Assembly: GCF_013522705.1 (NCBI RefSeq)
Contig: NZ_JAAMRE010000003.1
Span: 245,246-309,245 of the forward strand
DNA length: 64,000 nt
From: Pseudomonas lurida
Lineage (GTDB): Bacteria > Pseudomonadota > Gammaproteobacteria > Pseudomonadales > Pseudomonadaceae
Reading direction: 5' to 3'
The number at the start of each line of letters is the position of its first letter. Position 1 is the stretch's first letter. The translations under genes were made by a program, and so were the position numbers. Under the pieces are notes generated by a model. The model saw nothing but the letters and a program-made list of their open reading frames with translations, ran no database searches and was not told where the DNA came from. Shown here in pieces: positions 19,989 through 28,073 of the stretch.

Positions 19989-21300
19989 CGTCATCTGGCA
20001 GGAGGGCATGTTGCTGCGCCCGCAGCACTTGCAGCACAGCGACCGTTACTACCACCAGCAGCTTAACCAGACCCGCCTGTTGCAGGGCGATGGCTGGGGA
20101 TTCCTGACGCTTGAGGTCGACTCGCAATACCTTAACCTGGGCAAAGTGGTAGTCGCCCGAGCCAGCGGGGTATTTCCGGACGGCAGCCTGTTCGAGCTGG
20201 GCAGCGCGAACGAACCCTTGGTGCTGCAGGTGCCTGCTGACGCGGGCGGGCAAGCGGTGTACCTGGTGTTGCCGCTGGCGGTCGGCAATCAGGTGGAGGT
20301 GCGCAGGGCGGAGCAAGGCGACGTTCTGGCGCGCTACGTCAGTCATGAAACCCAGGTGGGCGACTCCAATGCCGGTGTCGATTCCCGTTGCCCGATCAAT
20401 TGCGCTCGTCCGGACCTGCGACTGGCGTTGGGAGAGCAGGCCGGCGACCCGCTCCTGGTGAAACTCCAGGTGGCCCAGGTGCTGGAGTCGACACGCGAGG
20501 GAGGCGTGACGCTGGACGCGGACTTTGTGCCGACGTTCATCTACCTGCAACGCTCAGGCTACGTGTCGTCGTGCCTCAAGGAGGTGATCAGCCTGCTGGG
20601 TACCCGCGGCGACGCGATTGCCGAGCGCATCCAGGGCAACGACGGATCGAGCACGCAACTGGGCGACTTTCTCATGCTGCAGTTGATCAACCGCACAGAG
20701 TCGACCCTGCGTCATTACCTGACCCAACCTCAGGTTCGTCCAGAGACGTTGTACCGCGAGCTGTTGGTGATCCTCGGTGAACTGTCGACGTTCGCTACCC
20801 ACAATAAACGCGCCCAGATAGAGGCGAGTTACCGGCATGGCGACCAGGGTGCGAGCTTTCGCGGGTTGATGGACGGCATTCGAACGGTGCTGTCGTCGGT
20901 GCTGGAGCAGCATGCCATTGAGCTCTTACTGCAACCGCGCCAATACGGGGTGCTGGTCTGTCCGGTCAGTGACCTCAAGTTGCTGGGCTGCGCCACTTTC
21001 ATTCTGGCGGCCACTGCCCAGTGCGACTCGGAAGAGCTGCGCCAGCGCTTGCCCGCGCACCTGAAGGTCGGCCCCGTGGAGCGCATTCGCGAACTGGTCA
21101 ACCTGCATCTCGCGGGAATCAAGGTCAAGCCGCTGCCCGTGGCGCCGCGACAGATCCCGTTCCATGCCGGCAAGACGTATTTCATGCTTGAACTCAGTGC
21201 TCGTGACATCGCGCAGCTGGCGCAATCGGGAGGTTTTGCCTTCCACGCCAGCGGCGAGTTTGCCGGGCTTGAGCTCAAGTTCTGGGCCATCAGGAACTGA
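19975..21300 (+). CDS. tssK: T6SS baseplate-to-membrane connector TssK
   Basis: TssK links the TssFG baseplate to the TssLM membrane complex (441 aa). The N-terminus is diagnostic: VIWQEGMLLRPQHLQHSDRYY at residues 5-25. The C-terminal head (about 330-441) includes GKTYFMLEL. The start was set at MQIYNVIW, preceded by GGGAG and inside the tssJ 3' end. Confidence 0.94.
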   Translation: MQIYNVIWQEGMLLRPQHLQHSDRYYHQQLNQTRLLQGDGWGFLTLEVDSQYLNLGKVVVARASGVFPDGSLFELGSANEPLVLQVPADAGGQAVYLVLPLAVGNQVEVRRAEQGDVLARYVSHETQVGDSNAGVDSRCPINCARPDLRLALGEQAGDPLLVKLQVAQVLESTREGGVTLDADFVPTFIYLQRSGYVSSCLKEVISLLGTRGDAIAERIQGNDGSSTQLGDFLMLQLINRTESTLRHYLTQPQVRPETLYRELLVILGELSTFATHNKRAQIEASYRHGDQGASFRGLMDGIRTVLSSVLEQHAIELLLQPRQYGVLVCPVSDLKLLGCATFILAATAQCDSEELRQRLPAHLKVGPVERIRELVNLHLAGIKVKPLPVAPRQIPFHAGKTYFMLELSARDIAQLAQSGGFAFHASGEFAGLELKFWAIRN

Positions 21301-21305
21301 TCGTT

Positions 21306-22169
21306 ATGACTATGGACAGTGAATACCCGCAGGACGAGAAAACCGTACTGCTTGATCGCGATGGTCACGGTCCCGTGCAGGGCGCCGTGACGGATTTCGC
21401 AGCGCCGCCGCGCTTCGAGCACCTCGAGGACCGGATGATCTACACCGCCGGCCTGCAGGGCGCGCACAGCTTTACGATAGGCCCCAACCTCCTGGTCGCG
21501 TCGGCCTGGGACCTGCTGCTCCAGACGGTCCAGCTCAAGACCAGTTCGGGACGCGAGAGCCTGCAGGCGCTTAACGACCGGCTGTCCGCAGGGATCCTGG
21601 CCTTCGAGGCGCGCGCCCTGCATCACGGCGAGGAAAACAGTCAGGTCATGTCCGCGCGTTATGTACTTTGCAGTGTGATTGACGAAGCGGTGGTGACCAC
21701 GGCGTGGGGCGGCCATAGCGATTGGTCGAAAACAAGCCTGCTGAGCCGCTTTCATCAAGAGACCTTTGGCGGGGAAAAGTTTTTCCAACTGCTGGAGCGC
21801 TTGTCCCTCGATCCGCTTAAGCACCTGGCGATGCTGGAATTGATGTACCTGTGCCTGTCCATCGGCTTTGAAGGCAAGTACCGCGTGACGGAGCGCGGTG
21901 GGGTGCAGCTTGAAGCGGTGCGCGACGGCCTGTACCGACAGATTCGACATGGGCGTGGCGAACACGCGTCGATGACGGTTTCCACCGAGCCAGACAGACC
22001 GGCGCGCACGCGGCTACGCATTGTGCCGGCCAAATGGGTCGCCACTTGTGCTGGGATCTGCCTGCTGGCGATGTATCTGGCATTCGCCGGCGTGCTCGGC
22101 GACCAGCGCACGACCTTACTGCAATCCTTTCAATCTTTGGCGCCGGATCTGACGCGGACGTCCTCGTAA
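21306..22169 (+). CDS. tssL: T6SS membrane protein TssL (DotU/IcmH, short form)
   Basis: Inner-membrane core component (287 aa). The cytoplasmic hook domain includes ARYVLCSVIDEAVVTTAWG at about 117-135 and the FEGKYRV motif. A single C-terminal membrane helix lies at about 243-263. There is no OmpA-like peptidoglycan-binding domain, so cell-wall anchoring must come from another protein. It begins 5 nt after tssK. Confidence 0.93.
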   Translation: MTMDSEYPQDEKTVLLDRDGHGPVQGAVTDFAAPPRFEHLEDRMIYTAGLQGAHSFTIGPNLLVASAWDLLLQTVQLKTSSGRESLQALNDRLSAGILAFEARALHHGEENSQVMSARYVLCSVIDEAVVTTAWGGHSDWSKTSLLSRFHQETFGGEKFFQLLERLSLDPLKHLAMLELMYLCLSIGFEGKYRVTERGGVQLEAVRDGLYRQIRHGRGEHASMTVSTEPDRPARTRLRIVPAKWVATCAGICLLAMYLAFAGVLGDQRTTLLQSFQSLAPDLTRTSS

Positions 22170-22183
22170 CGCTGGGAGCAATC

Positions 22184-25100
22184 ATGAGCGCATTCTTCAA
22201 GGGCGTGGGCGCGTTGCTGCGCAAAATTTGGTTATGGAGCCTGTTGTTGGTACTGGGCAGCGCACTGTTGATATGGTTTGCCGGGCCGCTGTTGGCGGTC
22301 GCTGACCACCGTTTCTGGCAAAGCTCGACGGCGCGTCTGCTGACGATCAGCGCGTTGTTTCTTGCATGGGGGCTGGCGATGGTGGGGGCCGGCGGTCGGC
22401 GTGCCGCACGGTTGCGCTTACCTGAGACCGAGGCGAGTCACCCGCGCGACGGATTGGTGGAGACGGAGCAACGCCAGGTGCGCGGGCGTTTCAAGGAGGC
22501 CTTGCACACCTTGAGAACCACGCGGCGTTACGGTGAGCGCAGCGCGCGCTGGCGCAACGAGTTGCCTTGGTATTTGTTGGTTGGCGAGCAAGGCAGCGGC
22601 AAAAGCTCTTTGCTGGCGGCCAACGGTTTGGTTTACCCGCTCGATCGCTCAGAGGCGCGGTCTTCGAGAGCGAACGCTTACTTCGATGCCTACCTGGCCG
22701 ACGAAGCCGTTGTGATAGAGGTTGCCGGGCGCTATCTGACGCAGCCTGACGTGCCGGTGGACGGTGCTGGATGGTCGACGTTGCTGGGCCTGCTCAAGTC
22801 GCGACACCGAGCGCGGCCGCTCAACGGTGTGGTGGTGACCCTGGCGGTGGAAACGTTGCTGGGCATGAACGAGCACGACCTCGACCTGCATGCACGACGG
22901 ATACACACGCGTCTGCAAGACATCCAGCAACGGCTGCACATGGACGTGCCGGTGTACCTGATACTGACCCAGGCCGACCGCTTGCCGGGGTTCGCCGAAT
23001 TCTTCGACTCCCCTATGGGCGACAGCGCAGAAGCGGTGCTCGGCGAGCCCCTGGCGGCAGGCAAGGCCGGCACCGAGATCGGCCATGTGCGCGAAGCGTT
23101 CGAGAGGTTGCTGAAGCGTCTGGGCACGCAGGTGATTGCTCGCTTGCATCTGGAACGTGATGTCGAGCGCCGCGGGCAGATGCTTGACTTCCCCCGGCAG
23201 GTTGCCCATATCGGTGAGCGTTTATGCCTGTTCGTGGAAACTGCGTTCTGCGCTCATCGCTTCCAGCGCATCAATCGACTGCGCGGGTTCTACCTGGCCT
23301 GCGGGGCGTCGGAGGACGGACGCTCGTATTTCGTGCAGGGCCTGTTCAACCGCGTGATCTTTGCGGAGGCTGACCTAGCGGGGCTGCATACCCCCGAGCG
23401 ACAACGCCTGCGCCGCCGCCAAGGCCTTGGGATGCTGGTCGCTTCGTTGCTCGTGGTCGTGGCGGGAATAGTCTGGACACACAGTTACTCGGTCAACCAC
23501 CAGCGCCTGCTGCAATTGGCGCAACTGCTCGACATCCAACCGCCCGATCCTGCCATAGCGGATTCCACCCTGGCACTGCTGCCGCGGCTGGACAGCCATC
23601 GGGCTGCGACCCAGGTATTCCCTCCCGTGGCGCAGGTGCGGATGGTCGAGCGGGTAGGGTTGTTCCAAGGCGAGGCCGTCCGTCCGCTGTTATCCGATGT
23701 TTATGACAGGACACTGCATCAGCAACTGCTGCCGCAAGTGGTTGCCCTGCTTGAAGAACAGGTCCGGGCCAGCCTGGGCGATCGCGAAACGTTGATGGAT
23801 ACGTTGCGGGCGTACCTGATGCTCAACTTGCCGAAACGTCGTGATAATGCCTGGCTGAAGGAGCGTGTGGCGGGTCATTGGTCTGCACGTTACGCCAGCG
23901 ACCCGTCGGTGCAGAAGCGCTTGAACGAGCATTTCTCGCGCTTGCTTGAGCAACCGTTCGTGATGCCCTTGAGCGATGACCTGGTGGCCGAGGCTCGCCA
24001 ACAATTGCGCGGTGAATCGCTCGCCGGCGTGGTCTATCGGGCGCTGCGTCACCAGGCTCGCAACCTTGAACCTTATCGACTGGTACAGGGGCGCGGGCTT
24101 TCCGCGCCGGATGAACCCATCCCCGGCTTCTTCACCCGGCGGTACGTGCAGTACTTCGAAAAGCAGGGGCCGCGACTGGTCAACGCCATCGCGCAGGACA
24201 ACTGGGTGCTCGGCGAAAGCGGTGACCTGAGCCCCATGGATTTACGCCAGCTGATGCTGGAGCTGGAGCAACGCTATTTCAGCGAGTATGCCGATGCGTG
24301 GAGCCACGCCATCGGTCAGGTTCGGCTGTTGGAGAGCGACAACCTGCGACAGCATGCCGAGACGCTTGCCGACCTGGCATCCGCCCAGTCGCCGTGGGTG
24401 CAACTGTTGCATCAGTTGCGTGAAAACACCCGGCTTGTGGCGCAACGCGAGCACCTTGAGGGCGTGACGCGCCAAGTTGGCGAGCTGGGCGTTGCGGCGC
24501 AGGCGGGCGCGTCCCTGTTGTCAGGCAGCGCATTACCGGGGCAGATGGCACCTGATTCCGCGCGGCGCGCGTTGCAGCGGCGCTTCGAGCCCTTGCATCA
24601 ATTGCTGGATGCGGAGCAGAACCCACGTGAACAACTGCTGCAGGCGTTGCGGCTGCTGGATGAATGGCAACTGCAGTTGGCGGGCTTGAACCGCGATGAC
24701 TTGCCCGAACAGGCCGCGTTCAGGATGGCCAGCCGGCGCATGGATGGCCAGCAACCGCAATTGGGGCGTTTACGTGATACGGCTGCGCGCCTGCCGCAAC
24801 CTCTGAAAGGGTGGTTCGACAGTATTGCCGACGATAGCTGGCGGCTGTTGCTTGACAGCGCTCATGCCTATGTCAATCAGCGCTACCAGAGCGAACTCTA
24901 CGGCTTTTACGCCAAGACGATTCAGCGTCGGTATCCATTCACTGCCAGCGCACGCACCGATGTCGCCCTGGAGGATTTTCAGGAATTCTTCAAGCCACGG
25001 GGGAGCTTGGCGCGCTTCTACGACAGCCATCTGCGCGCGTTTGTCAGTGCAGACGGCCGCCGCTACCGCCTGCGTAGCCTGGACGGCCGCAGCCTGCCGA

Positions 25101-25567
25101 TGTCGCGCTCGTTGCTGGACCAACTCAGCAAAGCCCAGATGATTCGTCAAGGTTTCTTCAATGACGAGCAGGAGTGGGCGGTGCGGTTCAGTCTGGCGCC
25201 CTACAGCCTGGACCCGGCTGTCAGCCGTGCGATGCTGAGTATTGGCGACAAACAGCTCGAATATCGCCACGGACCCATCGTGCCCATGGTGTTCGACTGG
25301 CCCGGCGAGGCGGACCAGAGCCGCACCAGCCTGGTACTGGAGCGTGGCGCGCAGCGGCCATTAGGCATCAAGGATAACAGCGGGGCGTGGTCATTGTTTC
25401 GGTTCGTCGAGCTGATGCAAAGTGAGCTCATTGATGCTCGCCAGGCCCGCCTGTTCAAGGCTGATCTCTCCGGGCTGCGTGCGCACTTCCTGCTTTCCAG
25501 CCAACGCAACCCGGTGCCGCTGCAGTGGGAGCAATGGCGCACCTTTCGCTTGCCGGAGCAACTATGA
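22184..25567 (+). CDS. tssM: T6SS membrane protein TssM (IcmF)
   Basis: Large inner-membrane/periplasmic subunit of the T6SS trans-envelope complex (1,127 aa). Two N-terminal membrane helices (about 15-37 and 48-68) precede a cytoplasmic domain with an intact Walker A (GEQGSGKS, 134-141). A third helix at about 415-433 leads into the long periplasmic part, which contacts TssJ. The start at MSAFFKG has GGGAG upstream; a reading 50 codons longer overlaps tssL and was rejected. Confidence 0.95.
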   Translation: MSAFFKGVGALLRKIWLWSLLLVLGSALLIWFAGPLLAVADHRFWQSSTARLLTISALFLAWGLAMVGAGGRRAARLRLPETEASHPRDGLVETEQRQVRGRFKEALHTLRTTRRYGERSARWRNELPWYLLVGEQGSGKSSLLAANGLVYPLDRSEARSSRANAYFDAYLADEAVVIEVAGRYLTQPDVPVDGAGWSTLLGLLKSRHRARPLNGVVVTLAVETLLGMNEHDLDLHARRIHTRLQDIQQRLHMDVPVYLILTQADRLPGFAEFFDSPMGDSAEAVLGEPLAAGKAGTEIGHVREAFERLLKRLGTQVIARLHLERDVERRGQMLDFPRQVAHIGERLCLFVETAFCAHRFQRINRLRGFYLACGASEDGRSYFVQGLFNRVIFAEADLAGLHTPERQRLRRRQGLGMLVASLLVVVAGIVWTHSYSVNHQRLLQLAQLLDIQPPDPAIADSTLALLPRLDSHRAATQVFPPVAQVRMVERVGLFQGEAVRPLLSDVYDRTLHQQLLPQVVALLEEQVRASLGDRETLMDTLRAYLMLNLPKRRDNAWLKERVAGHWSARYASDPSVQKRLNEHFSRLLEQPFVMPLSDDLVAEARQQLRGESLAGVVYRALRHQARNLEPYRLVQGRGLSAPDEPIPGFFTRRYVQYFEKQGPRLVNAIAQDNWVLGESGDLSPMDLRQLMLELEQRYFSEYADAWSHAIGQVRLLESDNLRQHAETLADLASAQSPWVQLLHQLRENTRLVAQREHLEGVTRQVGELGVAAQAGASLLSGSALPGQMAPDSARRALQRRFEPLHQLLDAEQNPREQLLQALRLLDEWQLQLAGLNRDDLPEQAAFRMASRRMDGQQPQLGRLRDTAARLPQPLKGWFDSIADDSWRLLLDSAHAYVNQRYQSELYGFYAKTIQRRYPFTASARTDVALEDFQEFFKPRGSLARFYDSHLRAFVSADGRRYRLRSLDGRSLPMSRSLLDQLSKAQMIRQGFFNDEQEWAVRFSLAPYSLDPAVSRAMLSIGDKQLEYRHGPIVPMVFDWPGEADQSRTSLVLERGAQRPLGIKDNSGAWSLFRFVELMQSELIDARQARLFKADLSGLRAHFLLSSQRNPVPLQWEQWRTFRLPEQL

Positions 25568-26295
25568 CCCCGATGCCTGCGTTGTGGCGCAGCGCCGGGC
25601 GTACGGCGCGGGGCAAGCTGCGTGCGCGCAACGAGGACGCTTTCCTCGACTGCCCGCAGCGTGGCTGCTGGGCGGTAGCCGACGGTATGGGCGGCCATCG
25701 TGCCGGGGATGTGGCCAGCCAGTCGGTCATCCGAAGCCTGGCGTCGTTGCCTGGCGGTGATGGCTTCGATCAGCGTATCGACACGGTGCGCAGGCGTCTG
25801 CGCGCACTTGACCGCCAGTTGAGCCGCGCGGCGCCATCGGTTGATGGCAGCCTGACGGATATGATGGGCAGCACCGTGGTCGCCTTGCTGCTGGATGGCA
25901 ATCGTGCCGCCTGCCTTTGGGTCGGCGACAGCCGATGCTACCTCTGGCGCGGGCAACGTCTGTACCAGTTGTCGCGGGACCATTCACGCTTGCAGCAATT
26001 GATGGATCGCCAGCACTTGACCCTGGAGCAGGCGCGCGGCCATCCGAATGCCAGAGCCCTGACGCGGGCCATCGGCGGCCGACAACCCCTGGGCCTGGAG
26101 GTGCTGGAACTGTGCGTCCACCCCGGCGATGTGTTTTTACTGTGCAGCGACGGTTTGTATCAGGGGCTCAGCCACGGCGTGCTGGGGCATGCGCTGAGTA
26201 TGAACAACCCTCGGCAAATGGTGGATCGGTTGTTCGCCGAAGTGTTGCGCGGCCCGGCCCAGGACGACCTGACGGCGGTGGTGGTGCAGCCATGA
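25564..26295 (+). CDS. pppA: PP2C-family Ser/Thr phosphatase (PppA/Stp1)
   Basis: A 243-aa metal-dependent phosphatase expected to reverse phosphorylation by the downstream kinase. PP2C motifs are complete: RARNEDAFL, ADGMGGHRAGD, GSTVVALLL, WVGDSRCYLWR, SDGLYQGL and the closing QDDLTAVVV. It has no membrane helix. It overlaps tssM and the kinase gene by 4 nt each. The order phosphatase then kinase after tssM is the HSI-II order (stp1-stk1). Confidence 0.9.
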   Translation: MTPMPALWRSAGRTARGKLRARNEDAFLDCPQRGCWAVADGMGGHRAGDVASQSVIRSLASLPGGDGFDQRIDTVRRRLRALDRQLSRAAPSVDGSLTDMMGSTVVALLLDGNRAACLWVGDSRCYLWRGQRLYQLSRDHSRLQQLMDRQHLTLEQARGHPNARALTRAIGGRQPLGLEVLELCVHPGDVFLLCSDGLYQGLSHGVLGHALSMNNPRQMVDRLFAEVLRGPAQDDLTAVVVQP

Positions 26296-27134
26296 GCGCG
26301 GCCCTGGGTCCGCCCGACCTGCTTGCGGGGCGCTATCAGCTTGAGCGCGTGTTGGGAACGGGTGGGATGGGTGTGGTTTATCGTGCACGAGACCTGCTGC
26401 ACGAAGCCTTCGGTGAGCCCAGCCCCTGGGTCGCATTGAAACTGCTGGGCGACAGCCTTTCCACCTGTCCCGATGGGCATGTGCTGCTGTACAGCGAATT
26501 CGCCCTGACACGAAGGCTGCGCCATGAGCACGTGGTGCGCGCGTTCGCTTTTGAAGTCGACACGGTGCGTCAGGTGGCGTTCTTCACCATGGAGTGGCTG
26601 CCGGGGCTGACCCTGGACCGGCTGCTGCTGGAGTACCCGGACGGCCTGCCTTGGAATGAGCTGCAACCGATGGCCGTGCAACTGTTGGATGCGCTTGCTT
26701 ATGCGCACCGCGAGGGTGTGCTGCATGGGGATATAAAACCGACCAACATCATGGTCGGGGAGCAGGGCTTGTGCCTGTTCGACTTCGGCCTGGGGCATGC
26801 CGAGTCGCAAAGAGCCGCCGGATTACCAGGCTTGAGCCACCGTCGGCTGAATGCGTGGACCCCGGCCTATGCCGCCCCGGAGTTGAAGGACGGCGGCGGA
26901 CCGTCAGTGAGCGCCGACCTTTATGGCGCCGCGCGCGTGCTGTACGAGTTGGCCCAGGGAAGGCGCGTCGTGGAGCCTCACCGCACCCGCCCACTGCCCC
27001 GGCCGCGCAGGTTGCCCAGGCGCTGCTGGAGCGCGTTGCGTTCAGCCTTGAGCTGGGCTGCGACGCATCGAACGGTTACGGTTGAACAACTGCGCGATAG
27101 CATGGCGGTGACGCACCGGCGATGGTTTGTCTAG
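26292..27134 (+). CDS. ppkA: Ser/Thr protein kinase (PpkA/Stk1-like, short)
   Basis: Hanks-type kinase closing the T6SS operon (280 aa). The Gly-rich loop is LGTGGMGVVYRARD (21-34), the catalytic Lys is in VALK (Lys50), and the catalytic loop HGDIKPTN spans 145-152 with Asp147, Lys149 and Asn152. DFG is at 164-166. HGD replaces HRD, so this is a non-RD kinase that may not need activation-loop phosphorylation. No C-terminal sensor or membrane domain is present; the last 55 residues are Arg-rich. It is similar in size to the HSI-II Stk1, not to the much longer PpkA of HSI-I. Its stop overlaps the stop of the opposing gene at CTAG. Confidence 0.85.
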   Translation: MSAALGPPDLLAGRYQLERVLGTGGMGVVYRARDLLHEAFGEPSPWVALKLLGDSLSTCPDGHVLLYSEFALTRRLRHEHVVRAFAFEVDTVRQVAFFTMEWLPGLTLDRLLLEYPDGLPWNELQPMAVQLLDALAYAHREGVLHGDIKPTNIMVGEQGLCLFDFGLGHAESQRAAGLPGLSHRRLNAWTPAYAAPELKDGGGPSVSADLYGAARVLYELAQGRRVVEPHRTRPLPRPRRLPRRCWSALRSALSWAATHRTVTVEQLRDSMAVTHRRWFV

Positions 27135-27496
27135 GGGAGGGGGACGCCGGGCAGGTTGTGCAGCTCGCAGTATTCGGACCAGCTCAATCCGGCCATCTGC
27201 GCCACTTCCCTGTGCACTTCCAAGCGTTGAGCGTTGAAGGCTTCGGGGGACTCGGCGGTGAGTTTAAGCGTCAGTTCCCACGCGAACAAACCCAGGCGCT
27301 CGGCTTCCGCTTCGAAGGCTTCGTGCAAGCGTTCCGCGCGGTATTGGGCAAGCGATTCACCCTTGGCCTGAGCGGCCAGGGGATTCAAGGCGTCCAATTG
27401 CGCGAGGAGCTCCGGATGGGCCACAAGAAATCGATCAAGGGCCAGTTGATGGCTATCACCCGGCTCAGCTACAGGATCGTTTCTATGCTCAGACAC
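27131..27496 (-). CDS. DUF6388-like small protein
   Basis: A 121-aa soluble protein with the segment QYRAERLHEAFEAEAERLGLFAWELTLKL at about 56-84, which I associate with the Pseudomonas DUF6388 family of unknown function. The GTG start was chosen because AGGAGG lies 9 nt upstream. A GTG 13 codons earlier is the alternative. The start overlaps the end of the upstream membrane-protein gene by 8 nt, so the two are probably co-translated. Its stop shares CTAG with the T6SS kinase stop. Confidence 0.6.
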   Translation of the reverse strand: MSEHRNDPVAEPGDSHQLALDRFLVAHPELLAQLDALNPLAAQAKGESLAQYRAERLHEAFEAEAERLGLFAWELTLKLTAESPEAFNAQRLEVHREVAQMAGLSWSEYCELHNLPGVPLP

Positions 27497-27755
27497 CGGT
27501 GCCGACCTCCTGGTGGGATTCCCTGCGTCGAGCACGCTTGCGCAGGTGGCGCGATACCCGATGTTGCAGTGGTTCGAGTATGAAGAACAGCAGATAGGCC
27601 ATCAGCACCAGCGTCAGATCAACCCAGGTACCGGCGATCGGTCCGGACACTTCTTCAACAATATCTTTGATTACAAACAACAGGGCGACTCCGCCCAGCC
27701 ATAGCATTGCGTTAAGCAGCAGTGGCCGCATTGCGTTCGACAACTTGTGTTGCAT
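27489..27755 (-). CDS. Small two-helix membrane protein
   Basis: An 88-aa protein with two hydrophobic segments (about 9-24, LLLNAMLWLGGVALLF, and 38-56, WVDLTLVLMAYLLFFIL) and a very basic tail (HRVSRHLRKRARRRE), suggesting a cytoplasmic C-terminus. The start MQHKLSNA has a consensus AGGAGGT site; an in-frame start 33 codons upstream lacks one. No family is recognised. It is probably co-expressed with the DUF6388-like gene. Confidence 0.65.
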   Translation of the reverse strand: MQHKLSNAMRPLLLNAMLWLGGVALLFVIKDIVEEVSGPIAGTWVDLTLVLMAYLLFFILEPLQHRVSRHLRKRARRRESHQEVGTGV

Positions 27756-28073
27756 TTTGAACCTACCTCCTGGGTACCTGGTATGACTCAGGCCCTGCTT
27801 CCCTGAATTGGCGACCTCAGCCTGACGCTTTGCCGGGTCACACTCACGCTCCATAAGCCGTCAATAGTACCCGCTCAACCACGATTAGGGATTTTTCCTA
27901 CTTAAAAAGTTCAATTAATTGCGCGCGATCACCCATTCCAGGCCGCAACCCCCTGGAAAATCGACGCCAACGCCGTAAAGGCCTTTCGCTCCCAGTGCCT
28001 GGGCGTGTAGCGTTACCTCGTGTTTCCGGGCCCTGCCTTGAAGGGCATCGTGCGATGGGCAGAGGGATGGGTC
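27756..28073. other. Divergent intergenic region (318 bp)
   Basis: It separates the leftward membrane-protein gene from the rightward EIIC-EAL gene. It contains an AT-rich patch at about 27890-27922 that may hold promoters. Nothing else could be identified. Confidence 0.4.
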
